Assembly: GCA_030594585.1 (NCBI GenBank)
Contig: JAUVEX010000043.1
Span: 1-8,049 of the forward strand
From: an archaeon
GTDB lineage: Archaea; EX4484-52; B79-G9
Reading direction: 5' to 3'
Length of the DNA stretch: 8,049 nucleotides
Every line of letters starts with the position of its first letter. Positions within the stretch are counted from its first letter, which is position 1. The notes beneath the pieces are model-generated. The model searched no databases and was not told the DNA's origin. It saw only the letters and a program-made list of their open reading frames with translations. Positions 1 through 5,890 of this stretch are shown in pieces. A program made the position numbers and the translations under genes.

Positions 1-23
1 TTTCCTTTAAGATTTCCAAACAT
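1..23 (-). CDS. Possible 5' end of a leftward gene, cut by the window edge
   Basis: An ATG at 23-21 on the minus strand opens a frame reading MFGNLKG to the window edge. A GGTGAT Shine-Dalgarno match lies at 38-33, nine bases upstream, and an AT-rich TATA-like stretch lies further up at about 76-65. Only seven codons are visible, so no function can be assigned. The Shine-Dalgarno plus ATG arrangement is the whole case for it. It would be divergent from the TIM-barrel gene and share its promoter region. Confidence 0.35.
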
Positions 24-63
24 CCCTATAAAATCACCCGCAAACTATATAACCTGCAGTAAG

Positions 64-74
64 TTATATTATTT
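64..74 (+). promoter_or_regulatory. TATA-like element for the TIM-barrel gene
   Basis: The AT-rich box TTATATTATTT lies about 29 bp upstream of a GTG at 97 and about 38 bp upstream of the ATG at 106. The archaeal TATA-to-transcription-start distance is about 26 bp, so transcription would begin around 94-97. That gives a leaderless GTG start or a very short leader to the ATG. A GGAG at 80-83 is too far from the ATG to be a convincing ribosome binding site. The same box read on the minus strand could serve the leftward gene at the edge. Confidence 0.4.
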
Positions 75-105
75 GTAACGGAGTATATATTGTTTAGTGT
101 TTTTT

Positions 106-2463
106 ATGGCGGATACTTTTTTAGCAAGGCTTTTTGGGAAAAATGAAAAAGAATCCAAAAACGACAAACAAGAAACTAAAAAACAAGAAGAATTGCCTGC
201 ATTTACAGGTCCTGCCGCAATACACAATCCTGATTCCCGGTGGGATAGGCGAAACAAGCCTGTGGGCTATATTCTCGGCGCAAGCCCCGGATTCGCTCAG
301 TTTGCTCAAGGGGAAGAAAAACTCGCATCAACAGGCTTGGGGCGAAAAATCGCAAAAGCATCCCGCATGGGCTTTGATTTTGCCATGATTGATTATGAAA
401 CGCTTTCTGAAATGTATGAGCCGGATTTAAAAGACCTTATAAGACGCATCAAAAAAGCACAAGGCAATGAAGCTGTAGGGCGAAAATTTGAAGTAGGAGT
501 GCACCTGCCTACAGATTTAGACCTTTGCATTGCAAACGCTTTCCAATGGAAGCAGATGCAGGAAAAATTAATAAGAGGTGCGTTTTCTTCTGCGGAGCTT
601 GTTGGCGCCAGGTTCTACTTATTTCATACTTCTTCAAACATCCGCCCGCATGTGACCTTTACTGTTGGTCAGCAGGAACCAAGAGTTGCACAGGTTTCGC
701 ATGACGGGATAAATCTTGGAGATTTCATGGATGCAGTAGACCAAGGAGAATATATTGATCCAAAAACCGGCAATCATGGAGATTTAAAATCCGTGCTAAC
801 ACCTGAAGGTAAAAAATGGGATGGAATGGTGGACTGGTATAAAGCAAAATTCATAAGCGTTCTTTTTAATGTCATGGGAGCTGCAGGAGACCCGGCATTA
901 ATAGGATATCTTGAAAGAGGTATGATTGAAGATAAATTTTATGGATTGAAATCAGGAAAAGAAACAATAAAAATAGAATATAATAAACTTGCAAAAAATG
1001 CATGGGAAAAAGTAAAAGAAAAAGAAAAAGGATTGTTTGATAAAGAAATCAATGACATACATGCTAAAAAAAATAAAATAGATTTACGACTCAAGGAATT
1101 ACAGGAAAGACTTAAAAATAATCCTCAAGAAGAGCAATCATTAGCTTATGAGATAAATACCTTGAGACAAGGACAGAGTAATTTATCTGACTTCCTAGAG
1201 CAAAAGAAAAATGAACTTGAAGCAATAATGAATTCAGAACAAATGGTTACGCTTTTTCTTGATCCTAAAACGCGCGAAACAATACAGCAAAACATACTTA
1301 ATCGACTTGAAACAGAGTTTCTTGTAATTTTAAATGGGGGGAAAGACCATCCAAAAATAAATCCACAACCGAGTTATGAACATTATAGATCAATTGAAAA
1401 AATAAGAGAATTATTAGAATATTATGATTTCGACACCATATTTGATTTCTGGAAAAACCACGGTTCTGAATGTGAAGAACGCGTTTCATATCATGTGATT
1501 GCGAAATACTTATGGCTGACAAAAGACAAGTTCTGGATAGATATTGTGGGCGGCGAATACGAGCCCGACAAAATACTTAAGCGTGCAGATGAAGGAAAGG
1601 AATTCTATTATGGTGATGGCCACGGAAAAAAAGTTGATGATCTTGTTGAGAACCTAATCACTGCAGTCGCAAGCAAATACATACAAGGCCATCTTTTTAC
1701 AACAGACCCGACACGCGATATGCGCGCGCTTACAGAAAAAAGAATCAATGACCATGTCGATAAAGTCAAAACAGAGGTCGCAGGCGCCACCAACTGCGAA
1801 AAAGCAACATCTGTCTATTGGTACACCCGGTTCAACAAGATTATGATATACATTGAGACTGCCATGCCGCCGCAGGGGCAGGAAGGGCAATTAAGGGTCA
1901 TGAGCGCAAATGACCATGTGCGGCTTGTAAAGCACCTGGATGATGGCGAATATACTTCATACACAATGGATTTTGAGCACCTAATGGATAATTTCATAGA
2001 TCCGGGAACCGATATAGCCGCATTAAAAGACGGAGATGGAAAATACATCACAATGCTTCACATAAATGCGCCGCGGCCTGTTATGGGAACCCACGCGCCT
2101 CTTGACTTGATTTCCCATGACCAGTATCTTCTTTATGTCTGGATGTATGACCTGAAGCAAAAAGGAATGGATAACGCATACATAATCTGGGAGATGGGTT
2201 CTTTTGGATCCCGGGAAAGCGCCACTGCATTCAGGCGCCTTATAGACTGTCTTAGAAAAAATCAGCATTACAATAATCTGCCGAATGAATTTTTCGGAAT
2301 TGATGAAACCTTTGAGGCACAGCAGCATGTCGCAATCCGTGAGCATGCATATGACCCTCTTGAAGGTGTGCTTATGATACCGGAAGAAACGCACACGCTT
2401 TTAAGCTCTGCTGCAAAAGAAAAAGGCAAGCTTGCAGAGTGGGCAAGAGAAAGGTTCAGGTAA
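106..2463 (+). CDS. Large endonuclease IV/xylose isomerase-like TIM-barrel protein with a long insertion
   Basis: The 785-residue product is about 2.8 times the length of endonuclease IV (Nfo). It has a charged Lys/Glu-rich N-terminus (about 12-30), then a barrel-like start at about residue 54. Residues matching the Nfo metal ligands appear in order: H133 (GVHLP), H174 (LFHTS), E584 in YIETAMPPQGQ (Nfo has LENTAGQG), D622 and H625 (MDFEH), H652 (LHINAP), H663 (GTHAPLD) and E696 (IWEMG). The position matching the Nfo Asp two before the last His is a Gly (G661), so one ligand seems missing. H174 and E584 are about 410 residues apart, against 36 in Nfo. The extra part contains a Lys/Glu-rich coiled coil (about 282-382). 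No signal peptide or membrane segment is visible. The ATG at 106 was chosen; GTG at 97 is equally possible. The fold call is motif-based inference: it could be a DNA-repair nuclease, a sugar isomerase-like enzyme or an inactive relative. Confidence 0.75.
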   Translation: MADTFLARLFGKNEKESKNDKQETKKQEELPAFTGPAAIHNPDSRWDRRNKPVGYILGASPGFAQFAQGEEKLASTGLGRKIAKASRMGFDFAMIDYETLSEMYEPDLKDLIRRIKKAQGNEAVGRKFEVGVHLPTDLDLCIANAFQWKQMQEKLIRGAFSSAELVGARFYLFHTSSNIRPHVTFTVGQQEPRVAQVSHDGINLGDFMDAVDQGEYIDPKTGNHGDLKSVLTPEGKKWDGMVDWYKAKFISVLFNVMGAAGDPALIGYLERGMIEDKFYGLKSGKETIKIEYNKLAKNAWEKVKEKEKGLFDKEINDIHAKKNKIDLRLKELQERLKNNPQEEQSLAYEINTLRQGQSNLSDFLEQKKNELEAIMNSEQMVTLFLDPKTRETIQQNILNRLETEFLVILNGGKDHPKINPQPSYEHYRSIEKIRELLEYYDFDTIFDFWKNHGSECEERVSYHVIAKYLWLTKDKFWIDIVGGEYEPDKILKRADEGKEFYYGDGHGKKVDDLVENLITAVASKYIQGHLFTTDPTRDMRALTEKRINDHVDKVKTEVAGATNCEKATSVYWYTRFNKIMIYIETAMPPQGQEGQLRVMSANDHVRLVKHLDDGEYTSYTMDFEHLMDNFIDPGTDIAALKDGDGKYITMLHINAPRPVMGTHAPLDLISHDQYLLYVWMYDLKQKGMDNAYIIWEMGSFGSRESATAFRRLIDCLRKNQHYNNLPNEFFGIDETFEAQQHVAIREHAYDPLEGVLMIPEETHTLLSSAAKEKGKLAEWARERFR

Positions 2464-2466
2464 AGC

Positions 2467-2474
2467 TTTATATA
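2467..2474 (+). promoter_or_regulatory. TATA box upstream of the nucleotidyltransferase
   Basis: TTTATATA begins four bases past the TIM-barrel stop codon. It would start transcription near 2497, giving a short leader before the ATG at 2511 or the TTG at 2532. A second AT-rich box (AATATATTA, 2499-2507) sits about 29 bp before the TTG and could give a leaderless message from it. The sequence does not show which one is used. Confidence 0.45.
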
Positions 2475-2487
2475 TTCTTGTATCATA

Positions 2488-2527
2488 TAAGGTAATACAA
2501 TATATTACGAATGATTTTTAAGGTAAT
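2488..2527 (+). repeat. Direct 9-bp repeat TAAGGTAAT flanking the second TATA-like box
   Basis: TAAGGTAAT occurs at 2488-2496 and again at 2519-2527, 31 bp apart (about three helical turns), on either side of the AATATATTA box. The second copy ends four bases before the TTG at 2532 and could act as a weak ribosome binding site. The pair could also be a regulator site, or chance in an AT-rich region. Confidence 0.4.
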
Positions 2528-2531
2528 TTTT

Positions 2532-3242
2532 TTGAAAGCAGTAATACTTGCAGGCGGAAAGGGGACAAGGCTTAGGCCGCTTACTTATGCAGTGCCAAAA
2601 CCGCTTCTTCCGATAAACCAAAGGCCTATGCTTGAACATATACTTCTCCACTTAAAACAGCACGGCATCACAGAAATAATAATTGCTGTGGGGTATCTTG
2701 GATACCAGATAAAGAATTATTTTGGCGATGGTTCCGAACTTGGAATCAATATAACATATTCTGAAGAAAAAAAAGCGCTCGGCACTGCCGGTTGTTTGGC
2801 AAAACTTAAAGACGAACTTAATGGAGAACCATTTCTAGTCATGGGCGGGGACAATCTTACGAATCTTGATATTACGGATTTTGTGAGATTCCATAACGAA
2901 AAAAAAGGAATAGCCTCTATTGCACTTGTTGAAATTGAAGTGCCTGTTGAATATGGTGTAGCAGACCTTGAGGAAGACAAATCCATACTTCGTTTTAGGG
3001 AAAAACCTGTTTTCAAATACAATGCAAGCACCATGCTTTACTGCCTGAATCCGGAAATATTTGAGTTTATTGAAGAAGGAAAAGATTTTGCAAAAGACAT
3101 ATTTCCTTTTCTTCTTTCGCGGGGGTATAAGATTTTCGGATACTCATTCAATGACCTGTGGATTGATGTAGGCCGCATGGATGATTTTAACAAAGCGAAC
3201 GAACGACATGCAGAAGAAAAGCCCAAAAAAGAGAAAACATAA
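2532..3242 (+). CDS. Sugar-1-phosphate nucleotidyltransferase (NTP_transferase family)
   Basis: This cytosolic enzyme is expected to join a sugar 1-phosphate to an NTP, giving an NDP-sugar and pyrophosphate for glycan or cell-surface synthesis. The 236-residue product has the family signature GGKGTRLRP at 8-16, the PKPLLP motif with the substrate lysine K23, a metal-binding GGDN (D107), FREKP (155-159) and WIDVGR (210-215) with the second metal aspartate D212. The usual GT after that Asp-x is GR here. It has only the catalytic domain and no left-handed beta-helix acyl/acetyltransferase tail. The TTG at 2532 was chosen because the first beta strand (KAVILAGG) normally begins right at the N-terminus; an ATG at 2511 would add seven hydrophobic residues. 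Sugar and base specificity (mannose/GTP or glucose/dTTP or UTP) cannot be read from the sequence. The MinD-like gene follows 26 bp downstream. Confidence 0.9.
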   Translation: MKAVILAGGKGTRLRPLTYAVPKPLLPINQRPMLEHILLHLKQHGITEIIIAVGYLGYQIKNYFGDGSELGINITYSEEKKALGTAGCLAKLKDELNGEPFLVMGGDNLTNLDITDFVRFHNEKKGIASIALVEIEVPVEYGVADLEEDKSILRFREKPVFKYNASTMLYCLNPEIFEFIEEGKDFAKDIFPFLLSRGYKIFGYSFNDLWIDVGRMDDFNKANERHAEEKPKKEKT

Positions 3243-3248
3243 ATACTA
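3241..3248 (+). promoter_or_regulatory. Possible TATA box of the MinD-like gene
   Basis: AAATACTA lies 20 bases before the ATG at 3269 and overlaps the end of the nucleotidyltransferase stop codon. No Shine-Dalgarno site precedes the ATG. This fits a leaderless message with its own promoter, although read-through from the gene upstream remains possible. Confidence 0.4.
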
Positions 3249-3268
3249 GAACGAACTATAATTGTATT

Positions 3269-4042
3269 ATGACTGACATTATTTCTGTAATTTCCGGAAA
3301 AGGCGGTGTGGGTAAAACAACGGTTGTCTCCAATCTGGGATGCGCACTTGCAAAAAGAGGAAAAAAAGTTCTTGTTATTGACGGCAATGTTACCGGCGCA
3401 AGCCTTGCCCTTCATTTAGGGGTTCCTGATATGCACCCGACATCATTGAATGATGTCCTTGAAAACAAAGCATTTCTGACACAAGCTATTTATAATCACC
3501 CTTCGGGATTTCTTGTAATTCCTGCTAAACTTAATGACTTGGAAGCGAATCTCGGCGGTCTTGAAAAGCATCTCGGCGGTCTTGTTGGCACAAATGATGT
3601 AATTCTTATTGATGCGGCAGCTGGCGTTTCTGAAGAAGTTGAAGCAGCTGTTAATGTATCCGATAAAGTTCTTATTGTAACAAACCCGGAACATGCAGCA
3701 GTATTAAATGCACTTACCGCAAAAAAGCTTGCGCAAAAAAAAGGCAAGGATATTTTAGGAATCGCCCTTAATAATGTGCGTGGCGAGAAGCACGAGCTTA
3801 CCTGCGACCAAATAGAAGCGCTTCTTGAGGTTCCTATAATCGCAAAAATACCCCACCAATGGAAAGTTTTAAGCGCGATATCAAAACGGCAGCCGTTTGT
3901 TGAAACTGCACCCAAAAGCGCTGCAACAAAAGCAATACATGATTTGAGCTACACAATTACAGGTGAAACGGTGCCCAAAGAGAAAATGATGCAAAAACTG
4001 GGCCGCGCTGTTTCTAAGGATTTTGTTTTGCGGGTTGAATGA
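3269..4042 (+). CDS. minD: MinD/ParA-family ATPase (archaeal MinD type)
   Basis: This is a P-loop ATPase of the SIMIBI class, whose members dimerise on ATP and position proteins, DNA or membrane complexes. The 257-residue product shows the deviant Walker A GKGGVGKTT at 10-18 with signature lysine K11 and P-loop lysine K16. The A' motif is VIDGN with D38, and Walker B is ILIDAAAG with D115. E. coli MinD has a second aspartate two residues after the A' Asp; this protein has N40. NPEHAAVLNA (139-148) and LNNVRGEKH (167-175) fit the central strands and the base-binding region. The C-terminus (about 238-257) is basic but is not a clear membrane-targeting helix. Archaea carry several MinD paralogues, so a role in cell division is not established. 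A seven-residue tandem duplication lies at about 94-106. The gene converges with the paralogue pair, with 11 bp between stop codons. Confidence 0.88.
   Translation: MTDIISVISGKGGVGKTTVVSNLGCALAKRGKKVLVIDGNVTGASLALHLGVPDMHPTSLNDVLENKAFLTQAIYNHPSGFLVIPAKLNDLEANLGGLEKHLGGLVGTNDVILIDAAAGVSEEVEAAVNVSDKVLIVTNPEHAAVLNALTAKKLAQKKGKDILGIALNNVRGEKHELTCDQIEALLEVPIIAKIPHQWKVLSAISKRQPFVETAPKSAATKAIHDLSYTITGETVPKEKMMQKLGRAVSKDFVLRVE
3550..3584 (+). repeat. In-frame 21-bp-period duplication within the MinD-like gene
   Basis: TCTCGGCGGTCTTG occurs at 3550-3563 and again at 3571-3584, exactly 21 bp apart. It encodes a repeated LGGL separated by EKH, so the protein appears to have gained or duplicated seven residues in the loop between the switch I region and Walker B. 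Confidence 0.75.
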
Positions 4043-4053
4043 ATTTAGGGTTG

Positions 4054-4752
4054 TTATTTTTTTGCCCGTATTTGTGGAACATAAATAAATTCCGGCTTTT
4101 TAAGGATGTTTCTGGATTTCCCAGAAATTGTTACATTCATACGATATGCATCTATGCCGATAAATCCCCGCCTGTAGAATTCTGTTACACAACGCATTTT
4201 AGAGGAGTTACTATCCGGATACATCTTCCAAAGCTCATCTGTTAAAGGCACAGCAGTGTATACTGTTTCATCCTCTTCAAAAATAAGTAGTTTTTTCCCC
4301 TCAGGGGAGATTATTTGCTGGTAACAGTCACCACAGTTCGACCCGTCATATTTCTTTTTTGGGGCAATCATGTGAACAAGGGATCCTGGTTTTTTCAGTT
4401 CTTCAATCAGGTATATGATTAGATTATCCAGAACTTCAAGAATATCTTCCTCCTTTTTTGCCGGTTCTAATAAAAAACTGTCCCTGTTTTTCTCTAAAAC
4501 TTCCCTAAAATGAGCCATATTCGGTTCGCAGCTGCGGCCTTTGTACAATGATGCGCCTAAAAGCGCCCTTCCCCGCGGATTCAACAAATCTTTGTGTTTT
4601 GTGCTCAGATAGCGCTGCATCTCACCCCCTAGGGATATAGTATCAACAATTCTCCCCAACAGGATTAATTTCGTAATATCTGCGTAATTCGCGTCTTCTT
4701 CTGATAAAAGTATGCTCGGCTCCAGCATTGTTTCTTGTTCTGACGAGATCAT
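4054..4752 (-). CDS. Protein of unknown function, paralogue A of a tandem pair
   Basis: I do not recognise a family. The 232-residue protein aligns along most of its length with the product of the adjacent gene at 4814-5446. Shared points are a QRY/GRY segment near 46-48, an ALLG near 63-66, an amphipathic helix ending in LIEELKK (115-121), a Tyr-Asp-Gly...Cys-Gly-Asp block (135-142), VPLTDELWKM (168-177), an Arg-Cys pair (187-188), RGFIGI (195-200) and a C-terminal LKKP...YVPQ (217-227). C140 and C143 form a CxxC, but the neighbour keeps only the first Cys. There is no signal peptide or membrane segment, so it is probably cytosolic. The ATG at 4752 is preferred over one at 4851 because a TATA box shared with the paralogue lies 27 bp upstream, and the longer start would translate the promoter. 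A nucleic-acid-binding or helix-turn-helix role for the N-terminal half is only a guess. Confidence 0.8.
   Translation of the reverse strand: MISSEQETMLEPSILLSEEDANYADITKLILLGRIVDTISLGGEMQRYLSTKHKDLLNPRGRALLGASLYKGRSCEPNMAHFREVLEKNRDSFLLEPAKKEEDILEVLDNLIIYLIEELKKPGSLVHMIAPKKKYDGSNCGDCYQQIISPEGKKLLIFEEDETVYTAVPLTDELWKMYPDSNSSKMRCVTEFYRRGFIGIDAYRMNVTISGKSRNILKKPEFIYVPQIRAKK
4057..4063 (+). terminator. T-run terminator after the MinD-like gene
   Basis: Seven consecutive T residues start 15 bases past the MinD-like stop codon. Archaeal RNA polymerase terminates at such runs without needing a hairpin. It lies in the 3' end of the convergent paralogue gene, where it encodes the lysine-rich C-terminus. 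Confidence 0.5.
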
Positions 4753-4775
4753 ATCCTTAAAAACAAGTATGAATT

Positions 4776-4794
4776 TATTTATACCTATGTAATA
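4776..4794 (-). promoter_or_regulatory. Promoter of paralogue A with TATA box and shared upstream element
   Basis: Read on the minus strand this is TATTACATAGGTATAAATA, with TATAAATA as the TATA box (4783-4776). It leaves 23 bases to the ATG at 4752, so the message is probably leaderless. It matches the promoter of the paralogue at 17 of 19 positions, including the upstream TACATAGG block, which suggests common regulation. Confidence 0.75.
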
Positions 4795-4813
4795 GTACAA
4801 ACCTTTGACTTCT

Positions 4814-5446
4814 TTATTGGGTTTCAAAAATTTCCTGTGGGAAATAAGCACATTTTGGTTTTTTCAAATGTCTGTTTTCTATTACGAAAGGACTTAACCC
4901 GATACTGCCCGCATTATAAAGTACTGAAAGGCAACGGTTGGTGGTTTTACCGATTGGTTTCATTTCGAAAAGTTGTTCATCTACCGGAAGCACCACATAT
5001 TCTATATCAAAGACAGGCTCAACATGGCGCGCCTTCTTAGAATTTACTGTTTCAGAAACCACATCGTAAACATCCAAACAGATTGTTCCACCATAAACAG
5101 GGTTCATCACTATTTTATGAAAGTCTGATTTCGATTCTTTCAGTTCTTCAATCAGGGATAAAAAAACAGTATTCAATGCTTCAAGAGAAGTATCTCTTTC
5201 AGCTAGTTTTTTTTCTATGTCTTTTATATTGGGTTTTGTTGGTCTTGGCGATGAAAAGGGTACTCCTAACAATCCTTTGGCCCTTAAAGGCGCAGGAACT
5301 CCCTTAAAATATCTTCCAATCTGGTATGTTAACGTAGCTTTAGGGATAATATCTCTATGTCGTTTTACTGCTTCGTATAATTCTTTTCCGGATAAAAAAT
5401 TTTGCCTATCGTATTGTTCGTTAGACAGTATATCTTTTAGATACAT
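4814..5446 (-). CDS. Protein of unknown function, paralogue B of a tandem pair
   Basis: The 210-residue protein is homologous to the product of the next gene downstream; I do not recognise its family. Matching segments are TYQIGRYF (40-47) with AKGLLG (56-61), a helix ending in LIEELKES (98-105), Tyr-Gly-Gly...Cys-Leu-Asp (118-125), VLPVDEQLFEMKP (152-164), Asn-Arg-Cys (170-172), GSIGLSPF (180-187) and LKKPKCAYFPQ (194-204). The Cys pair of the neighbour is reduced to C123 here. A 19-base stretch coding for part of the LIEELK helix is identical in the two genes (5138-5156 and 4393-4411). No membrane segment or signal peptide is visible. The ATG at 5446 was chosen over one at 5515 because a TATA box lies 26 bp upstream. 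The N-terminal alpha-helical part might be a winged-helix DNA-binding domain, but this is weak inference. The gap to paralogue A holds that gene's own promoter. Confidence 0.8.
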   Translation of the reverse strand: MYLKDILSNEQYDRQNFLSGKELYEAVKRHRDIIPKATLTYQIGRYFKGVPAPLRAKGLLGVPFSSPRPTKPNIKDIEKKLAERDTSLEALNTVFLSLIEELKESKSDFHKIVMNPVYGGTICLDVYDVVSETVNSKKARHVEPVFDIEYVVLPVDEQLFEMKPIGKTTNRCLSVLYNAGSIGLSPFVIENRHLKKPKCAYFPQEIFETQ

Positions 5447-5468
5447 AAGTTGGATATAAACAGAAAAG

Positions 5469-5487
5469 TATTTATTCCTATGTAGTA
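5469..5487 (-). promoter_or_regulatory. Promoter of paralogue B with TATA box and shared upstream element
   Basis: Read on the minus strand this is TACTACATAGGAATAAATA, with AATAAATA as the TATA box (5476-5469). There are 22 bases to the ATG at 5446, almost the same spacing as at paralogue A, and no Shine-Dalgarno site. The conserved part extends about 11 bp upstream of the TATA box, further than a plain TFB recognition element needs. Confidence 0.75.
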
Positions 5488-5516
5488 ACATATTATGATT
5501 ATTTGAAAAGAGCAAC

Positions 5517-5720
5517 TCAATTAACGCCTAAAAAGAACAAAACCGCGCCCATAACCACTAGAATAAGCCCTTTTATTTTGTATTGCTCGTTTGTCTTTTT
5601 TACACATCGCCGTATATGCTCTCTTATATTTTCAGGCAAAAACACAAAAAGCAGGCCTGAAACAATAACAAGCACACCGATTATTTGAAGCAAAACACCA
5701 TCTGCTATAATTGCGGACAT
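5517..5720 (-). CDS. Small two-helix membrane protein (DUF2065/YjeT-like layout)
   Basis: The 67-residue product has two hydrophobic segments (about 8-28 and 50-66) joined by a positively charged amphipathic stretch with Pro29 at its start and KxKG at 48-51 just before the second helix. This helix, Pro, basic loop, Gly, helix order resembles the small DUF2065 (YjeT-like) proteins, but the similarity is one of pattern only. The ATG at 5720 was chosen because a TATA box lies about 25 bp upstream and the longer version from 5777 would translate that box. Its function is unknown. It reads in the same direction as the paralogue pair, 70 bp before paralogue B. Confidence 0.65.
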   Translation of the reverse strand: MSAIIADGVLLQIIGVLVIVSGLLFVFLPENIREHIRRCVKKTNEQYKIKGLILVVMGAVLFFLGVN

Positions 5721-5740
5721 ATAAATCACATAAATTGTTC

Positions 5741-5749
5741 TATATATTT
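5741..5749 (-). promoter_or_regulatory. TATA box of the 67-residue membrane protein gene
   Basis: Minus-strand AAATATATA centred about 25 bp before the ATG at 5720, with no ribosome binding site between, predicts a leaderless message. It is half of the divergent promoter region 5721-5890. Confidence 0.55.
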
Positions 5750-5840
5750 TATGATAAGTATATAGACTTACAATCATTTATAATATCTTCTGTTTTGAAA
5801 CAAAATTCCGATGTTAAATATATAAACTTGAGCAACACAA

Positions 5841-5850
5841 TTAAAATATA
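5841..5850 (+). promoter_or_regulatory. TATA-like box of the four-helix membrane protein gene
   Basis: TTAAAATATA would start transcription near 5873, giving a leader of about 18 bases that contains the GGTGAT site. A second candidate, AAATATATAAAC at 5816-5827, would give a leader of about 44 bases. Confidence 0.45.
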
Positions 5851-5853
5851 TTC

Positions 5854-5867
5854 GTATATCGAGATAC
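5854..5867 (+). repeat. Imperfect palindrome between TATA box and start
   Basis: GTATATCGAGATAC is a palindrome centred on TCGA with one mismatched pair (12 of 14 bases symmetric). It lies just downstream of the proposed TATA box, where a bound regulator would block initiation. No second copy was seen in the window, so an operator role is a suggestion only. Confidence 0.35.
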
Positions 5868-5878
5868 TATTTTGATTT

Positions 5879-5885
5879 AGGTGAT
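5879..5885 (+). promoter_or_regulatory. Strong Shine-Dalgarno site (AGGTGAT)
   Basis: AGGTGAT matches the archaeal anti-Shine-Dalgarno consensus and ends five bases before the ATG at 5891. This settles the start against the in-frame TTG at 5888, and makes this gene different from the leaderless-looking genes around it. Confidence 0.8.
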
Positions 5886-5890
5886 GTTTG

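Noticed and set aside
2023..2394. 123-residue minus-strand open frame inside the TIM-barrel gene
   Set aside because: It is antisense to conserved metal-site motifs in the real gene and has no promoter or ribosome binding site.
3496..3915. 139-residue minus-strand open frame inside the MinD-like gene
   Set aside because: Antisense shadow of a clear ATPase, rich in Ser/Arg as expected from the reverse frame.
4039..4245. 68-residue plus-strand frame overlapping the MinD-like stop codon
   Set aside because: It lies opposite the 3' end of paralogue A and starts inside the MinD-like gene, with no support of its own.
4753..4851. Longer start (ATG 4851) for paralogue A, overlapping the end of paralogue B
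   Set aside because: The extension translates the TATA box and upstream element that paralogue A shares with paralogue B; the ATG at 4752 sits at the right distance from that box.
5447..5515. Longer start (ATG 5515) for paralogue B
   Set aside because: It also runs through the conserved promoter; the ATG at 5446 is 26 bp from the TATA box.
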